A stretch of DNA of 64,000 nt from Thermaceae bacterium (lineage in GTDB: Bacteria; Deinococcota; Deinococci; Deinococcales; Thermaceae). The position numbers were made by a program, and so were the translations under genes. The stretch spans positions 29,299 to 93,298 of the forward strand of contig JADMIM010000001.1 of NCBI GenBank assembly GCA_015478585.1, in the 5' to 3' direction. Below the pieces are notes generated by a model, which saw only the letters and a program-made list of their open reading frames with translations, was not told the origin of the DNA and searched no databases. The first letter of the stretch is position 1, and every line of letters starts with the position of its first letter. Shown here one piece after another: positions 29,000 through 37,764 of the stretch.

Positions 29000-30835
29000 A
29001 TGTATAAGAACCTACGAGCCTTTATGGCCGAACTCGAGCACCGGGGTGAGCTGATCCGCGTCCGAGAATCGGTCAGCAGCGAGCTGGAAATCACTGAAAT
29101 TGCTGACCGCCTGGTCAAGCAGGGAGGCCCAGCCCTGCTCTTTGAGAATGTGGAGGGTAAGGATTTCCCGGTGGTTATCGGGTTATATGGCAGTGCGGCC
29201 CGCACCGCGCGCTCGATGGGCGTGCCCAGCCTGGACGCGCTGGCCGAGCGAGTCTCCAAGCTCATCCAGCTCAACCCTGGCAAGGGTGGTCTCAAAGCCG
29301 TGATGGGCCTGCTGCCCAAGCTGGGCGAGCTGAAGGGCTTTTTCCCCAAACGGGTAAACGGCGGCCCGGTGCAAGAAGTCGTGCTCAGGGGCGAGCAGAT
29401 TGATTTGTCCCGCATCCCGGTGCTCAAATGCTGGCCCCTGGATGGCGGGCCGTACATCACGCTCCCCATCGTGATTAGCAAAGACCCCGACGCGCCACCC
29501 GGTGGCGCGGGCGAGCTGAACTTGGGGATGTACCGGATGCAGGTGTTGGACAAGCAATCTACCGCGATGCACTGGCAACTCCACAAGGTCGGGCGCAGGC
29601 ACTACGACAAGGCTAAACGCTTGGGGAAGCGGCTCGAGGTCGCTGTGGCCCTGGGTGGAGACCCTATCCTGACCTATGCCGCCACCGCACCGGTGCCGCC
29701 GATTCCTGGCGTGACCGAGTTCAACCTGGCGGGTTTTTTGCGCGGGGCAGGGGTCGAACTAACCAAAGGGGTGACAGTGGATTTACCCGTCCCTGCCGAG
29801 GCCGAGTTCGTTCTGGAAGGCTATATAGACCCCGCCGAGGAGCTGGTGGTGGAGGGGCCATTTGGCGACCACACCGGGTTTTATACCCTCGAGGACTTCT
29901 ACCCGCGCTTCCACCTTACTGCCATCACCCACCGCAAAAACGCCATCTATCCAGCAACCATCGTGGGCCGCCCGCCCATGGAAGATGCCTATTTGGTGGA
30001 GGCTTCCGAGCGGCTGTTTTTGCCCGCTGCACAGCTTATTCTGCCCGAAGTAGCCGACTACCATATGCCCCCGGCGGGGGTGGCCCATAACTGGGTGAAT
30101 GTGAGCATCAAAAAAGCCTATCCCGGACAAGCCTATAAGGTTGCCAACGGAATGTTTGGGCTGGGGCAAATGATGTTTGCCAAGGTGATGGTGGTGCTCG
30201 ATGAAGGCGCACCCTTGAAGCCTGGCCTGGACGGGTTAATCGAAGCCTTGAAAAACGCCGTCCCGGGGCGCGATACGTTGGTCACGCGGGGGCCTATGGA
30301 CGTGCTCGATCACTCTGCTCGGGCCATGGGCTACGGCGGCAAGCTGATTGTGGACGGTACGCGCAAGCTCGAGGAAGAAGGTGGCGTGGTTCCTTTCACC
30401 CCCAAAGCCCACCTTTCCCTGCCCGCCCTGCCTGGAGTCGGGCAAAAACAGTGGCCCGGAATCTGGGCCGCGACATTGCAAAAAAACGCCCCTGGACAAG
30501 CCAGAGCATTGGCCGAAAAGCTTTTGGCAACCCCCCAAAGTGTTGGAATTCGCTTGCTGCTGCTCACCGATTCGGATACCCGGCTCGAGGCCGACGAGCT
30601 GCTGTGGGCGGTGCTCAACAACATAGACCCCGAGCGCGATGCCTGGGTGATGCCGGGCGCGGAAGGCCCGGTGCTGGTGCTGGATGGCACGCGCAAGCTA
30701 GCCGAGGAGGGCTTTGCCCGGCGCTGGCCGCCCAAGATTGCGATGTCGCCGGAGATGGTGCGACAAGTGGATGAGCGCTGGAACGAACTCGGTTTGCCCG
30801 CTATAGCTGAGGACGAGGCTGTCGCCACCAACTAG
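29000..30835 (+). CDS. UbiD-family decarboxylase
   Basis: 611 aa. A prenylated-FMN-dependent decarboxylase. YKNLRAFMAELEHRGELIRV opens the UbiD family. VEGPFGDHTGFYTLEDFYPRFHLTAITHRKNAIYPATIVGRPPMED carries the conserved Arg/Glu region. In Thermaceae, which use menaquinone, this type of protein is annotated as a menaquinone-pathway decarboxylase; that role is inferred. No UbiX flavin prenyltransferase gene is in the window. A possible -10 TAATCT and GGGAAGG precede the start. Confidence 0.85.
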   Translation: MYKNLRAFMAELEHRGELIRVRESVSSELEITEIADRLVKQGGPALLFENVEGKDFPVVIGLYGSAARTARSMGVPSLDALAERVSKLIQLNPGKGGLKAVMGLLPKLGELKGFFPKRVNGGPVQEVVLRGEQIDLSRIPVLKCWPLDGGPYITLPIVISKDPDAPPGGAGELNLGMYRMQVLDKQSTAMHWQLHKVGRRHYDKAKRLGKRLEVAVALGGDPILTYAATAPVPPIPGVTEFNLAGFLRGAGVELTKGVTVDLPVPAEAEFVLEGYIDPAEELVVEGPFGDHTGFYTLEDFYPRFHLTAITHRKNAIYPATIVGRPPMEDAYLVEASERLFLPAAQLILPEVADYHMPPAGVAHNWVNVSIKKAYPGQAYKVANGMFGLGQMMFAKVMVVLDEGAPLKPGLDGLIEALKNAVPGRDTLVTRGPMDVLDHSARAMGYGGKLIVDGTRKLEEEGGVVPFTPKAHLSLPALPGVGQKQWPGIWAATLQKNAPGQARALAEKLLATPQSVGIRLLLLTDSDTRLEADELLWAVLNNIDPERDAWVMPGAEGPVLVLDGTRKLAEEGFARRWPPKIAMSPEMVRQVDERWNELGLPAIAEDEAVATN

Positions 30836-30913
30836 GTTCAACTGGGCATAGCTGTAACCAGGCTCCCGAACCGCTCTCAGGGGTCTCGTCTGGCAGTGGA
30901 TGCCGCCAGGTTG

Positions 30914-31597
30914 TCAGCCAGCCTTGCGTAGTCTCTCGAGGCTATCGAGGATCAGATCAAGGCCGATTTCATATTCGTTGGAATATGCATAACCGGGCTG
31001 GAGAACGTGCTCGACGGCCATCTCCGTGAGATAAGGATACTCACCCCTAGGCATCTGTTCCAGCATGGTTGCTGCGACAGGGGTGGCCTGGTCAGCGGTG
31101 TTGAAGGGCAGGTTGATTTCCTGGAGCACGAAGCCGTAGATGTAACTGTCCAGCAGCGAGTAGGCGTGCGCTGCCGCCGCGACGGAGAACCCGCCTTCTC
31201 TGAGGTAGCCCAGAACTGCGTCGTGGTGTCGCAGGGTGGCTGGGCCGGGCGCAGTGCGCGACTCCATCAGACCGATGGCCCAGGGATGTCGAGCGAGCGC
31301 TTGGCGTATTGAGATTGCGCGGGCACGAAGCGCAGATTTCCAATCGTCTAGAGGCGGCAGGTTAATCTCGGCGAAGACCAGGTCAATCATGCTACCCAGG
31401 AGTTCGTCCTTGTTAGCGAAATGATAGTAGAGCGACATGGCCTCCACGCCGAGTTCCTGGGCCAGTCTGCGCATGGTGAGCGCATCAATGCCGTCACGGT
31501 CAGCGACCTCGAGGGCCATCCGCAGTACCAGTTGGCGGCTCAGTCGTGGTCGCGGCGGGGTTGGTGGGTCGGCGGGTTTCGCTGTCTTATTCTGCAT
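30914..31597 (-). CDS. TetR-family repressor
   Basis: 227 aa. After a proline-rich lead, [49 protein letters not shown] is the TetR helix-turn-helix (about 19-67), with a TetR_C-type ligand domain behind it. It is divergent from an MDR oxidoreductase. The shared gap carries two palindromes built on TTACANTGTAA, one inside the predicted promoter of the oxidoreductase, so it probably represses that operon and itself. Confidence 0.88.
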   Translation of the reverse strand: MQNKTAKPADPPTPPRPRLSRQLVLRMALEVADRDGIDALTMRRLAQELGVEAMSLYYHFANKDELLGSMIDLVFAEINLPPLDDWKSALRARAISIRQALARHPWAIGLMESRTAPGPATLRHHDAVLGYLREGGFSVAAAAHAYSLLDSYIYGFVLQEINLPFNTADQATPVAATMLEQMPRGEYPYLTEMAVEHVLQPGYAYSNEYEIGLDLILDSLERLRKAG

Positions 31598-31612
31598 AAT
31601 TGCTATCCCTAG

Positions 31613-31665
31613 TTGACAATCTTACAATGTAAGGCTATCTTTAGCTAGAGCCTTACATTGTAAGG
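31613..31665 (+). promoter_or_regulatory. Promoter with two TetR operators
   Basis: TTGACA (31613-31618), 17-base spacer, TATCTT (31636-31641) point toward the oxidoreductase. Operator 1, CTTACAATGTAAG, fills the spacer from 31621. Operator 2, CCTTACATTGTAAGG, lies at 31651-31665 near the transcription start. The arms TTACA/TGTAA are identical in both. This is a clear repression layout for the divergent TetR protein. Confidence 0.8.
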
Positions 31666-31693
31666 TAAGAGCGGGCTCTGAGGAGAAGCGAAA

Positions 31694-32749
31694 ATGGATA
31701 CAACCGCAATACGAAGCACCCCTACCGCCGCTGAGGACTCGTTGACCGGCCCCCGCCCCATGAAGGCCATCGTGCGTGAGGACTACAGCTCCGCTGACGG
31801 GTTGCAGCTTAGGGACATCGAAATTCCCCAGACGGGCCATGATCAGGTGCTCGTGCGCGTCTGCGCTGCGGGTCTCGACCGGGGTGCCTGGCACATCATG
31901 ACCGGGCGGCCCTACCTGATGCGCCTCGCTGGCTTCGGCCTTCGCAAACCCAAAAACCTCACCTTGGGCTCGGAAGTGGCGGGGGTGGTTGAGGCGGTCG
32001 GCAAGAATGTCACCGGCCTTCGACCAGGGGATAAGGTTTTTGGAACGTGCTTGGGAACCAGCAACGGCTCCTTCGCTGAGTACGCCCTGGCTCGAGCCAA
32101 CAAGCTCGCCCTTATGCCCGCCAATACCTCCTTCGAACAGGCTGCCGCCGTGCCCGTCTCAGCCCTCACCGCCCTGCAAGCCCTGCGCGACCACGGACGT
32201 GTGCAGGCGGGTCAGCGCGTATTAATCATCGGGGCATCGGGAGGAGTGGGTACTTTCGCGGTGCAAATCGCCAAGGCCTTTGGCGCGACGGTCACCGGGG
32301 TGTGCAGCACGCCAAAGATGGATATGGTGCAATCCCTGGGAGCTGACAAAGTGGTTGACTACACCCAGACCGACATCACCGATACGAATGAGCGCTACGA
32401 CCTGGTGCTCGACATCGGGGGGAACCGGCCAGTGTCGCGGCTGCGCCGCCTCCTCACGGGTAACGGGACATTCGTCTTTGTCGGTGGTGAGGCGGGTGAT
32501 CAGTGGACGGGAGGTCTTGGCCGCCAGTTGGGGGCCATGCTGGTGTCGCGGTTCATCCGGCAGCGTCTGGTGACATTCATTTGCAATGAGAACAGCAAAG
32601 ACCTCCAGACCCTGGCTCAACTGCTTGAAGCCCGAAAAATTACACCGGTGATAGATAGGGTATCTTCGCTGGAAAACCTTCCGGATGCGATGCGCGACCT
32701 CGAGGCGGGTCGGGTGCGCGGCAAGGTAGTCGTGACGGTCTCGACATAG
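31694..32749 (+). CDS. NAD(P)-dependent MDR oxidoreductase
   Basis: 351 aa. Medium-chain dehydrogenase fold: LRDIEIPQTGHDQVLVRVCAAGLDRGAWHIMTG, then LGSEVAGVVEAVGKNVTGLRPGDKVFG, and Rossmann motif IIGASGGVGTFAVQIAKAFGATVTGVCS. No structural zinc cysteines are seen, as in quinone oxidoreductase relatives. AGGAGA precedes ATG 31694. The membrane protein gene follows about 50 bases on, and both are probably under the divergent TetR repressor. The substrate is unknown. A broken copy of its 3' end lies at 33543-33713. Confidence 0.85.
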   Translation: MDTTAIRSTPTAAEDSLTGPRPMKAIVREDYSSADGLQLRDIEIPQTGHDQVLVRVCAAGLDRGAWHIMTGRPYLMRLAGFGLRKPKNLTLGSEVAGVVEAVGKNVTGLRPGDKVFGTCLGTSNGSFAEYALARANKLALMPANTSFEQAAAVPVSALTALQALRDHGRVQAGQRVLIIGASGGVGTFAVQIAKAFGATVTGVCSTPKMDMVQSLGADKVVDYTQTDITDTNERYDLVLDIGGNRPVSRLRRLLTGNGTFVFVGGEAGDQWTGGLGRQLGAMLVSRFIRQRLVTFICNENSKDLQTLAQLLEARKITPVIDRVSSLENLPDAMRDLEAGRVRGKVVVTVST

Positions 32750-32799
32750 CCTGCTGATGTGATCACGGTTTGGAAAATACCCCGATCAAGGAGAGCAAA

Positions 32800-33474
32800 A
32801 TGAAGATCACAGCCTTGGGGCTCATCCGTTGGACTGGTTTAGCAGCTATGGTGGCAGGGATCATTTTCGCGGGCATTCAGCCGATCCATCCAGCTGACGT
32901 TCTTGCGTCCGTCACCACCGGCGCATGGGCCATCATCACCCCCTTGAAGACGGCCATGTGCCTCCTCTTCCTGCTCGGTATTTTGGGGCTCTATGCCAGG
33001 CAGGTGGAAAAGGTCGGTTGGTTGGGCCTGGTTGGCTATCTCCTGTTTAGCCTCAGTTGGGCGCTACAGACGGCCTATGTTTTTGCCGAAGCCTTTATCA
33101 TTCCGCCTTTGGCGAGCGTAGCGCCGAAGTTTGTAGATGGTCTCCTGGGGGCCGCCAGTGGGCGCGCCAGCGAGGTTAATCTCGGAGCCCTTCCAGGGCT
33201 ATATGCGCTAGTAGGCATCCTGTATATGCTCGGTGGCTTGCTGTTTGGCATCGCTACCTTCCGCGCGGGCATCCTTCCGCGCTGGGCGGGCGGCCTGCTG
33301 GCTAGCACAGCCTTATTGACCCCCCTGGCCGCACTGCTCCCCCACGCGATCCAGCGGTTAGCGGCGATTCCGATGGGGGTGGCTCTGGCCTGGCTGGGCT
33401 ACGCGCTCTGGTCTGAACGGCGAGAGACAACTTCGGAACCCGTACCTGGCAGAGCAAGCCCGCAGCTTCGCTAA
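32800..33474 (+). CDS. Integral membrane protein of unknown function
   Basis: 224 aa with about six hydrophobic helices (for example WTGLAAMVAGIIFAGIQ, TAMCLLFLLGILGLYA, GLYALVGILYMLGGLLFGIATF, WAGGLLASTALLTPLAALL). A polar tail ends the protein. ATG 32800 is chosen over TTG 32770 because AAGGAG precedes it. No family motif that I know is visible. It is in the TetR-controlled operon, so it may act with the oxidoreductase. Confidence 0.7.
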   Translation: MKITALGLIRWTGLAAMVAGIIFAGIQPIHPADVLASVTTGAWAIITPLKTAMCLLFLLGILGLYARQVEKVGWLGLVGYLLFSLSWALQTAYVFAEAFIIPPLASVAPKFVDGLLGAASGRASEVNLGALPGLYALVGILYMLGGLLFGIATFRAGILPRWAGGLLASTALLTPLAALLPHAIQRLAAIPMGVALAWLGYALWSERRETTSEPVPGRASPQLR

Positions 33475-33542
33475 ACCGGAGCCGAGTGGGTCATCCATAA
33501 GCGACCAACCCCTCTAGCCCGCAGGAAATCAGCTGGTGTTCC

Positions 33543-33713
33543 CCATTTGCCCTGAGTGCAGACCTCGAGACTCTCGCCAACATGATTGAGTCAGGCTCCC
33601 TTGCACCCATGGTTGACCGGGTGTGTTCGCTCGCAGACCTTCCGGATGCGATGCACGACCTCGAGGCGGGTACGTGGAAGGTCATCGTGGCGGTCGACAT
33701 AGCTGGTCGAGGA
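33543..33713 (+). pseudogene. Fragment of an MDR oxidoreductase C-terminus
   Basis: The frame reads FALSADLETLANMIESG, then SLAPMVDRVCSLADLPDAMHDLEAG and KVIVAVDIAG. This matches the C-terminal 50 residues of the gene at 31694-32749 (DLQTLAQLLEARKITPVIDRV and following) but without the catalytic domains. The two differ enough that it is an old duplicate or a paralogue relic, not a recent copy. Confidence 0.75.
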
Positions 33714-33755
33714 GTCCCAATTCAGGAAATACCAGCTATGAGGATACAAGCCCCC

Positions 33756-34379
33756 TCAAACCATTCCAGCTAGTGCCTTCCGGGCTTCCTTGGCTTTCAT
33801 GGGCTGGTTGTAAATGGCGCTTCCGGGCTCCTGCCGCGTGCTCTCACTCAGCGAGCCGGTGTCCACTGGAGCAAAGCCAATCTCCTCGATGAGCTTAGAA
33901 ACCGTGGCTTTGGCTTCAGCATCGTTGCTAGCAACATAAATAGCGATGCGCTCGTCCAGGGGCAGCGTGGTATCTCCCATCTGGGCCAGATGCTTAAAGT
34001 AAATAGTGTTAAAGGCCTTTACCAAACGCACGCCCGGCAAGTGCTGGGCGATGAACTCGCTCTGGCTGAGGCCGCCGAGGTCTATCTGGCCGTCGCGCTG
34101 GGGGTAGTAGTTGGCCGCGCTGATGAGGATTTTGCCCTTCAGTTCGGCAGCGGGCAACGAGGCATAGTGCCCGAAAGGAATCGCCTCCATCACCACCTCG
34201 CCAAAGCGGGCCGCATTCTCTAGGGTCAGGGCTTGGGCTTTGGGGCCGAGTTCGGCGATCAAGGTTTGCAGGGTGTCCGGTCCCCTCGAGTTGCTGATTG
34301 CCACCTCATGACCTGCTTTCAGCCACAGCCGTGCAACAGTGGCCCCAATGTTCCCCGCTCCGATAATGCCAATACGCAT
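33756..34379 (-). CDS. NADPH-dependent F420 reductase-like oxidoreductase
   Basis: 207 aa. MRIGIIGAGNIGATVARLWLKAGHEVAISNSRGPD is a Rossmann dinucleotide site with an NADP-type SNSR loop. VMEAIPFGHYASLP, LVKAFNTIYF and DTGSLSESTRQEPGSAIYN fit the F420_oxidored family. Thermaceae are not known for F420, so the actual substrate is open. It is convergent with the pseudogene at 33543-33713. Confidence 0.8.
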   Translation of the reverse strand: MRIGIIGAGNIGATVARLWLKAGHEVAISNSRGPDTLQTLIAELGPKAQALTLENAARFGEVVMEAIPFGHYASLPAAELKGKILISAANYYPQRDGQIDLGGLSQSEFIAQHLPGVRLVKAFNTIYFKHLAQMGDTTLPLDERIAIYVASNDAEAKATVSKLIEEIGFAPVDTGSLSESTRQEPGSAIYNQPMKAKEARKALAGMV

Positions 34380-34457
34380 ACTTGGCCTCCAGAACCCAAC
34401 CTTACGCCCGCCCCTTCAGAGCAAAGGTGGGAGTGAGCAGGTTTTTAAGTACCCCCA

Positions 34458-34530
34458 AATCTGACTAGCGCTATATCCGCAGTTCAATGACTTGGTAAAG
34501 GCCCGTTCCTGAAAGCGCGAGCGTCAGATT
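34458..34530 (+). repeat. Imperfect inverted repeat, MITE-like
   Basis: AATCTGACTAGCGCT (34458-34472) faces AGCGCGAGCGTCAGATT (34514-34530), with C-run and G-run flanks extending the pairing. No coding sequence is inside. It lies in the otherwise empty gap 34380-34569. Confidence 0.5.
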
Positions 34531-34569
34531 CGGGGAACCCCCTAAAGCGCAAATCTATGGTGGAGATAC

Positions 34570-35805
34570 TTAGTGGATATTCAGGGCCTCGAGGGCTTTT
34601 TGCACCACCGGGTCGAGGCCCGTTCGGGCCCAGGCCGCAGTGTCGTCGGCGGCCTGCACATCAGGGGTAATGGCACCCGGCAAAGGGATACCGTCGGGGT
34701 TAAGGGTACGGACATAGGTGATGGCGATGGCCGAGTGGTCTAGAAGTGGGAAAAAATCGGTGGCGGTGTTGGAAAGCCCTACTGTGCGCTCCCCCACCAC
34801 CGGCCCTACTTTGGCTTTTTGCACCACATAGGCAAACAGTTCCGCGCAGGAGGCACTGTGGCTGTTGACCAGCACAGCCAGTTTTCCAGTCCAGCGAACC
34901 GCGTTCGGCACGGCGTAGGTGCGGGGGTCGCGGGGGTCGTTGCCGGTGACGGCCCCGTCTTTGAAGCCCAGGGGGGTGAGGCCCAGATGGCTTTGCATCT
35001 CGAGTTCAAAGTTACCCACCAAGGCCCCGGCTGCCGAGACACACTCGGTTTCCTCGCCGCCGCCGTTGTCGCGCACGTCCACCAGGATGGTACTGGCTCC
35101 CTGGGCCTGGGCTTGTCGCACCAAGGCGTGAACCTTTGGCCCGACTTGCTTGTAGGTCTCAAACTGGGGGATGCGAATGACCAATACACCTTTGGGAACC
35201 CCGGCAGGAACGTACATATAGGGCAGAGCCAGGTTGAGCGTAGGACGGCGAATGAGGTCTAGCTCGAGCCTTTGCTGGCTCGCCACTGGGCCTCTGGCTA
35301 TGCCCAAACGAGCGCTATCAGCAGCAAGCTGCTGGCGAATGTCCGTCACCGGCTGACCGTTTACCGCGACGATGCGGTCTCCTGGTAACAGGCCAGCTTG
35401 TTCTGCGGCTCCACCCGCTAACACGTCGGTGACGAGGGTCACGCTGCCTTGCGGGTCGTAGGAAAGCCCAAACAGGGGAACCGGGTCGGGCTGCCCAGAA
35501 AAGCTAGCCTCGGCTCTGGCAAAGTTCTGCGGGCTGAGGTAGTAGCTGTGCCCGTCGCCCAGGTCGCGCACCATGCTGGCAATCAGCGGGCGGGCCACTT
35601 CGATGGGGCAGGCTTGGCCTTGAGAGGCACAGTCTTGCTCGAGCTGCTTTTGATATTTCGCCACCAAATCCTTGGGCTGCACTTGCGAGGGGCCATAGTA
35701 GTAGAACTCGAGGTAAAAACTCGCTTCTCGGAAAAGTTCACTAGCCGGGCTAGCGAGAGCCGAAGAAAATGCGAGAAGTCCAATGATGACGGCGCGTAAG
35801 AGCAT
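34570..35805 (-). CDS. S41-family peptidase with PDZ domain, exported
   Basis: 411 aa. A signal peptide (LRAVIIGLLAFSSALASP) leads. A PDZ domain at about 110-170 contains VLAGGAAEQAGLLPGDRIVAVNGQPV. The tail-protease domain has RIPQFETYKQVGPKV, DVRDNGGGEETE and the nucleophile region NSHSASCAELFAYVV. The Lys expected about 25 residues on, in the usual TFGKG stretch, is Leu here (VGERTVGLSNT). Either another base such as the His in GDGHSYYL serves, as in tricorn-type S41 enzymes, or activity is altered. Confidence 0.85.
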   Translation of the reverse strand: MLLRAVIIGLLAFSSALASPASELFREASFYLEFYYYGPSQVQPKDLVAKYQKQLEQDCASQGQACPIEVARPLIASMVRDLGDGHSYYLSPQNFARAEASFSGQPDPVPLFGLSYDPQGSVTLVTDVLAGGAAEQAGLLPGDRIVAVNGQPVTDIRQQLAADSARLGIARGPVASQQRLELDLIRRPTLNLALPYMYVPAGVPKGVLVIRIPQFETYKQVGPKVHALVRQAQAQGASTILVDVRDNGGGEETECVSAAGALVGNFELEMQSHLGLTPLGFKDGAVTGNDPRDPRTYAVPNAVRWTGKLAVLVNSHSASCAELFAYVVQKAKVGPVVGERTVGLSNTATDFFPLLDHSAIAITYVRTLNPDGIPLPGAITPDVQAADDTAAWARTGLDPVVQKALEALNIH

Positions 35806-35866
35806 GATGCCAATCTAGCAAAGCTGCGGTGAGGTTGGATGTATTCCCGGTGAAGCTGGGCCAGGC

Positions 35867-36083
35867 CGTCGAACGTCTAACCTCAAATGAGGAACACTAA
35901 GGGCAAAAACGTCGAATGTCAAACGCCTAACGCTAAAAGCTGAAAGCTAAAGGCAAAAAATAAAAGGGCCCTGAAGCTACACCAGGACAGCCTAATTACC
36001 TTACCGAGAAACGCTGTTTGGGACGCGGTTTGTGTTTTTAGTTTTCAAGTTTTTGGCATTTTGCATTCGACGTTAGGCATGTT
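35867..36083 (+). repeat. Two-part heptad repeat region between S41 and M32 genes
   Basis: Units run in exact register at 35867-35887 (CGTCGAA, CGTCTAA, CCTCAAA), 35908-35956 (seven units: AACGTCG, AATGTCA, AACGCCT, AACGCTA, AAAGCTG, AAAGCTA, AAGGCAA), and 36035-36083 (seven units such as GCATTTT, GCATTCG, ACGTTAG). The last block is partly the complement of the others. Apart from them the gap 35806-36088 looks empty. Confidence 0.8.
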
Positions 36084-36088
36084 CTACA

Positions 36089-37597
36089 TCAAACCCCGTA
36101 CAACGCGCCAAATTTGCGGTTTAGATAGTCCACCAGATACTGCGGGTTGAGGTCTTCGCTGGTGGCTTTCTTGAGCAGGTCGCGGGGCCAGTAGCGGCTG
36201 CCCTGGCGGTGAATGTGCTCGCGCTGCCACTCGAGCAGTGGGGCAAACTCGCCCTTGGCAAACTGGGCCTGCAAGTTCCCCAAATCACGCTCGGCCTGCG
36301 CAAAGAATTGCGCCCCGTAGAGGTTGCCTAGCGCATAGGTAGGAAAGTAGCCGATTAATCCCGCCGACCAGTGTACGTCCTGCATTACCCCGTCCTTGAT
36401 TTGTGGGGCCTGGATACCCAAGTATTCCTGGTATTTGGCATCCCAAGCCGCAGGCGCATCGTCCACCTCGAGTTCACCCCGCAGCAGGGCCAGCTCCACC
36501 TCGAAGCGAATCATGATGTGCAGGTTGTAGGTCACTTCGTCGGCCTCAACGCGAATCAGGCTGGGTTTGACGGCATTGATGGCGGCGTAGAAATCCTCGA
36601 GTTTTGCATTCTCGAAGGCCGGAAAATATTCCTGGGCCCTGGGCCAGAAATAGCGCCAGAACCCCAGGCTGCGCCCTACCAAGTTTTCCCAGGTGCGGCT
36701 TTGCGACTCGTGAATGCCTAGGGAAACCTCCGTTCCCATAGGGGTTCCGTAGTATTCGGGCAGCAAACCCTGACCATAGACCCCGTGGCCCATCTCGTGA
36801 ACCGTGCCGAAGAAGGCCGGGTTGAAGAAATCTTCCAAGTAGCGGGTGGTCAGGCGCACGTCGCCAGGGCCGATGCCCTGCATAAAGGGATGGGCTACGG
36901 TATCCAGGCGACCCGCCTCGAGGTCGAAACCGATTTTGCCAAGGAAGTCATTGGCAAAATCTTCTTGAGCAGCCTTGGCAAAAGAGCGGTGCAAGATGGA
37001 GCTGTCAGGCTTGCTCGAGCTGCCCTCGATACGCCCCAGCAGGTCTACGGTGGCCTCCCGCAAGCGCTTGAATACCCCCTCGACCTGCCGCGCGGTAGCC
37101 CCCGGCTCGTACTGGTCGAGCAAGGCATCGTAGCGTTCCTGGGCATAGCCGATGGCATCGGCGGCCTCACGGGTGAGGGCAAAAACCCGCTTCAGAATGG
37201 GCTTGAAGCCCTCCCAGTCGTTTTTGGGCCGGGCCTCCTCCCAGATGGCCTGACCTTCACTGGTGGCCTGGGCCAACTCCACCGCCAGCCGCTCGGGGAT
37301 TTTGCTTTGCAGGTCGTAGGTCCGCCGCCACTCGCGCACGTTGACCGCCTCAGGTGAGGCTGGGTCGCCAACAAAAGAACTGCCCTCGAGCTGCTCGAGC
37401 ATGTCCCCAATATGGGGGTCGGTACTGCGCTGGTGGAGCAGTTTTGCCAAGGCCGCCTGCATCATGGCCCGGTGTGGATGACCCTTACGTGGGGTGTAGG
37501 TCGCCTGATCCCAGCCTGCCAAAGCCCCAAAGGCCGCTAAATATGCGGTTTCTTTGCTGTGCTGTTCTAGCCAATCGTAGGCTTCATGTGCGGTCAT
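36089..37597 (-). CDS. M32 carboxypeptidase (Taq type)
   Basis: 502 aa, as in the Thermus aquaticus enzyme. The zinc site is [11 protein letters not shown] (HExxH, about residues 266-270), with the family motif [17 protein letters not shown] downstream providing the third ligand Glu. [14 protein letters not shown] sequence ([13 protein letters not shown]) precedes the site. It removes C-terminal residues from peptides in the cytoplasm; no signal peptide is seen. It is flanked by heptad repeats on both sides. Confidence 0.95.
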   Translation of the reverse strand: MTAHEAYDWLEQHSKETAYLAAFGALAGWDQATYTPRKGHPHRAMMQAALAKLLHQRSTDPHIGDMLEQLEGSSFVGDPASPEAVNVREWRRTYDLQSKIPERLAVELAQATSEGQAIWEEARPKNDWEGFKPILKRVFALTREAADAIGYAQERYDALLDQYEPGATARQVEGVFKRLREATVDLLGRIEGSSSKPDSSILHRSFAKAAQEDFANDFLGKIGFDLEAGRLDTVAHPFMQGIGPGDVRLTTRYLEDFFNPAFFGTVHEMGHGVYGQGLLPEYYGTPMGTEVSLGIHESQSRTWENLVGRSLGFWRYFWPRAQEYFPAFENAKLEDFYAAINAVKPSLIRVEADEVTYNLHIMIRFEVELALLRGELEVDDAPAAWDAKYQEYLGIQAPQIKDGVMQDVHWSAGLIGYFPTYALGNLYGAQFFAQAERDLGNLQAQFAKGEFAPLLEWQREHIHRQGSRYWPRDLLKKATSEDLNPQYLVDYLNRKFGALYGV

Positions 37598-37719
37598 AGC
37601 TCGAACATCATAGCAATAGGCGGTGAGCTGGAGCGATTTTCATGAATAAGCGCGACTTATCCTCAAGGGCCCTGATGAAAACCGCGATAAATACACGGGC
37701 TTGGCGTGTAGCTTTTCTC

Positions 37720-37754
37720 GGTTATCGGCTATCGGCTATCAGCTATCAGCTATA
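37720..37754 (+). repeat. Heptad repeat tract before purA
   Basis: Five units in register: GGTTATC, GGCTATC, GGCTATC, AGCTATC, AGCTATA. It ends 10 bases before the purA ATG and would be its leader. Confidence 0.9.
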
Positions 37755-37764
37755 GACTGACCCC

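Noticed and set aside
28594..29586. 330-codon minus-strand frame over pilW and ubiD
   Set aside because: Spans two well-supported genes in antisense and has no recognisable domain.
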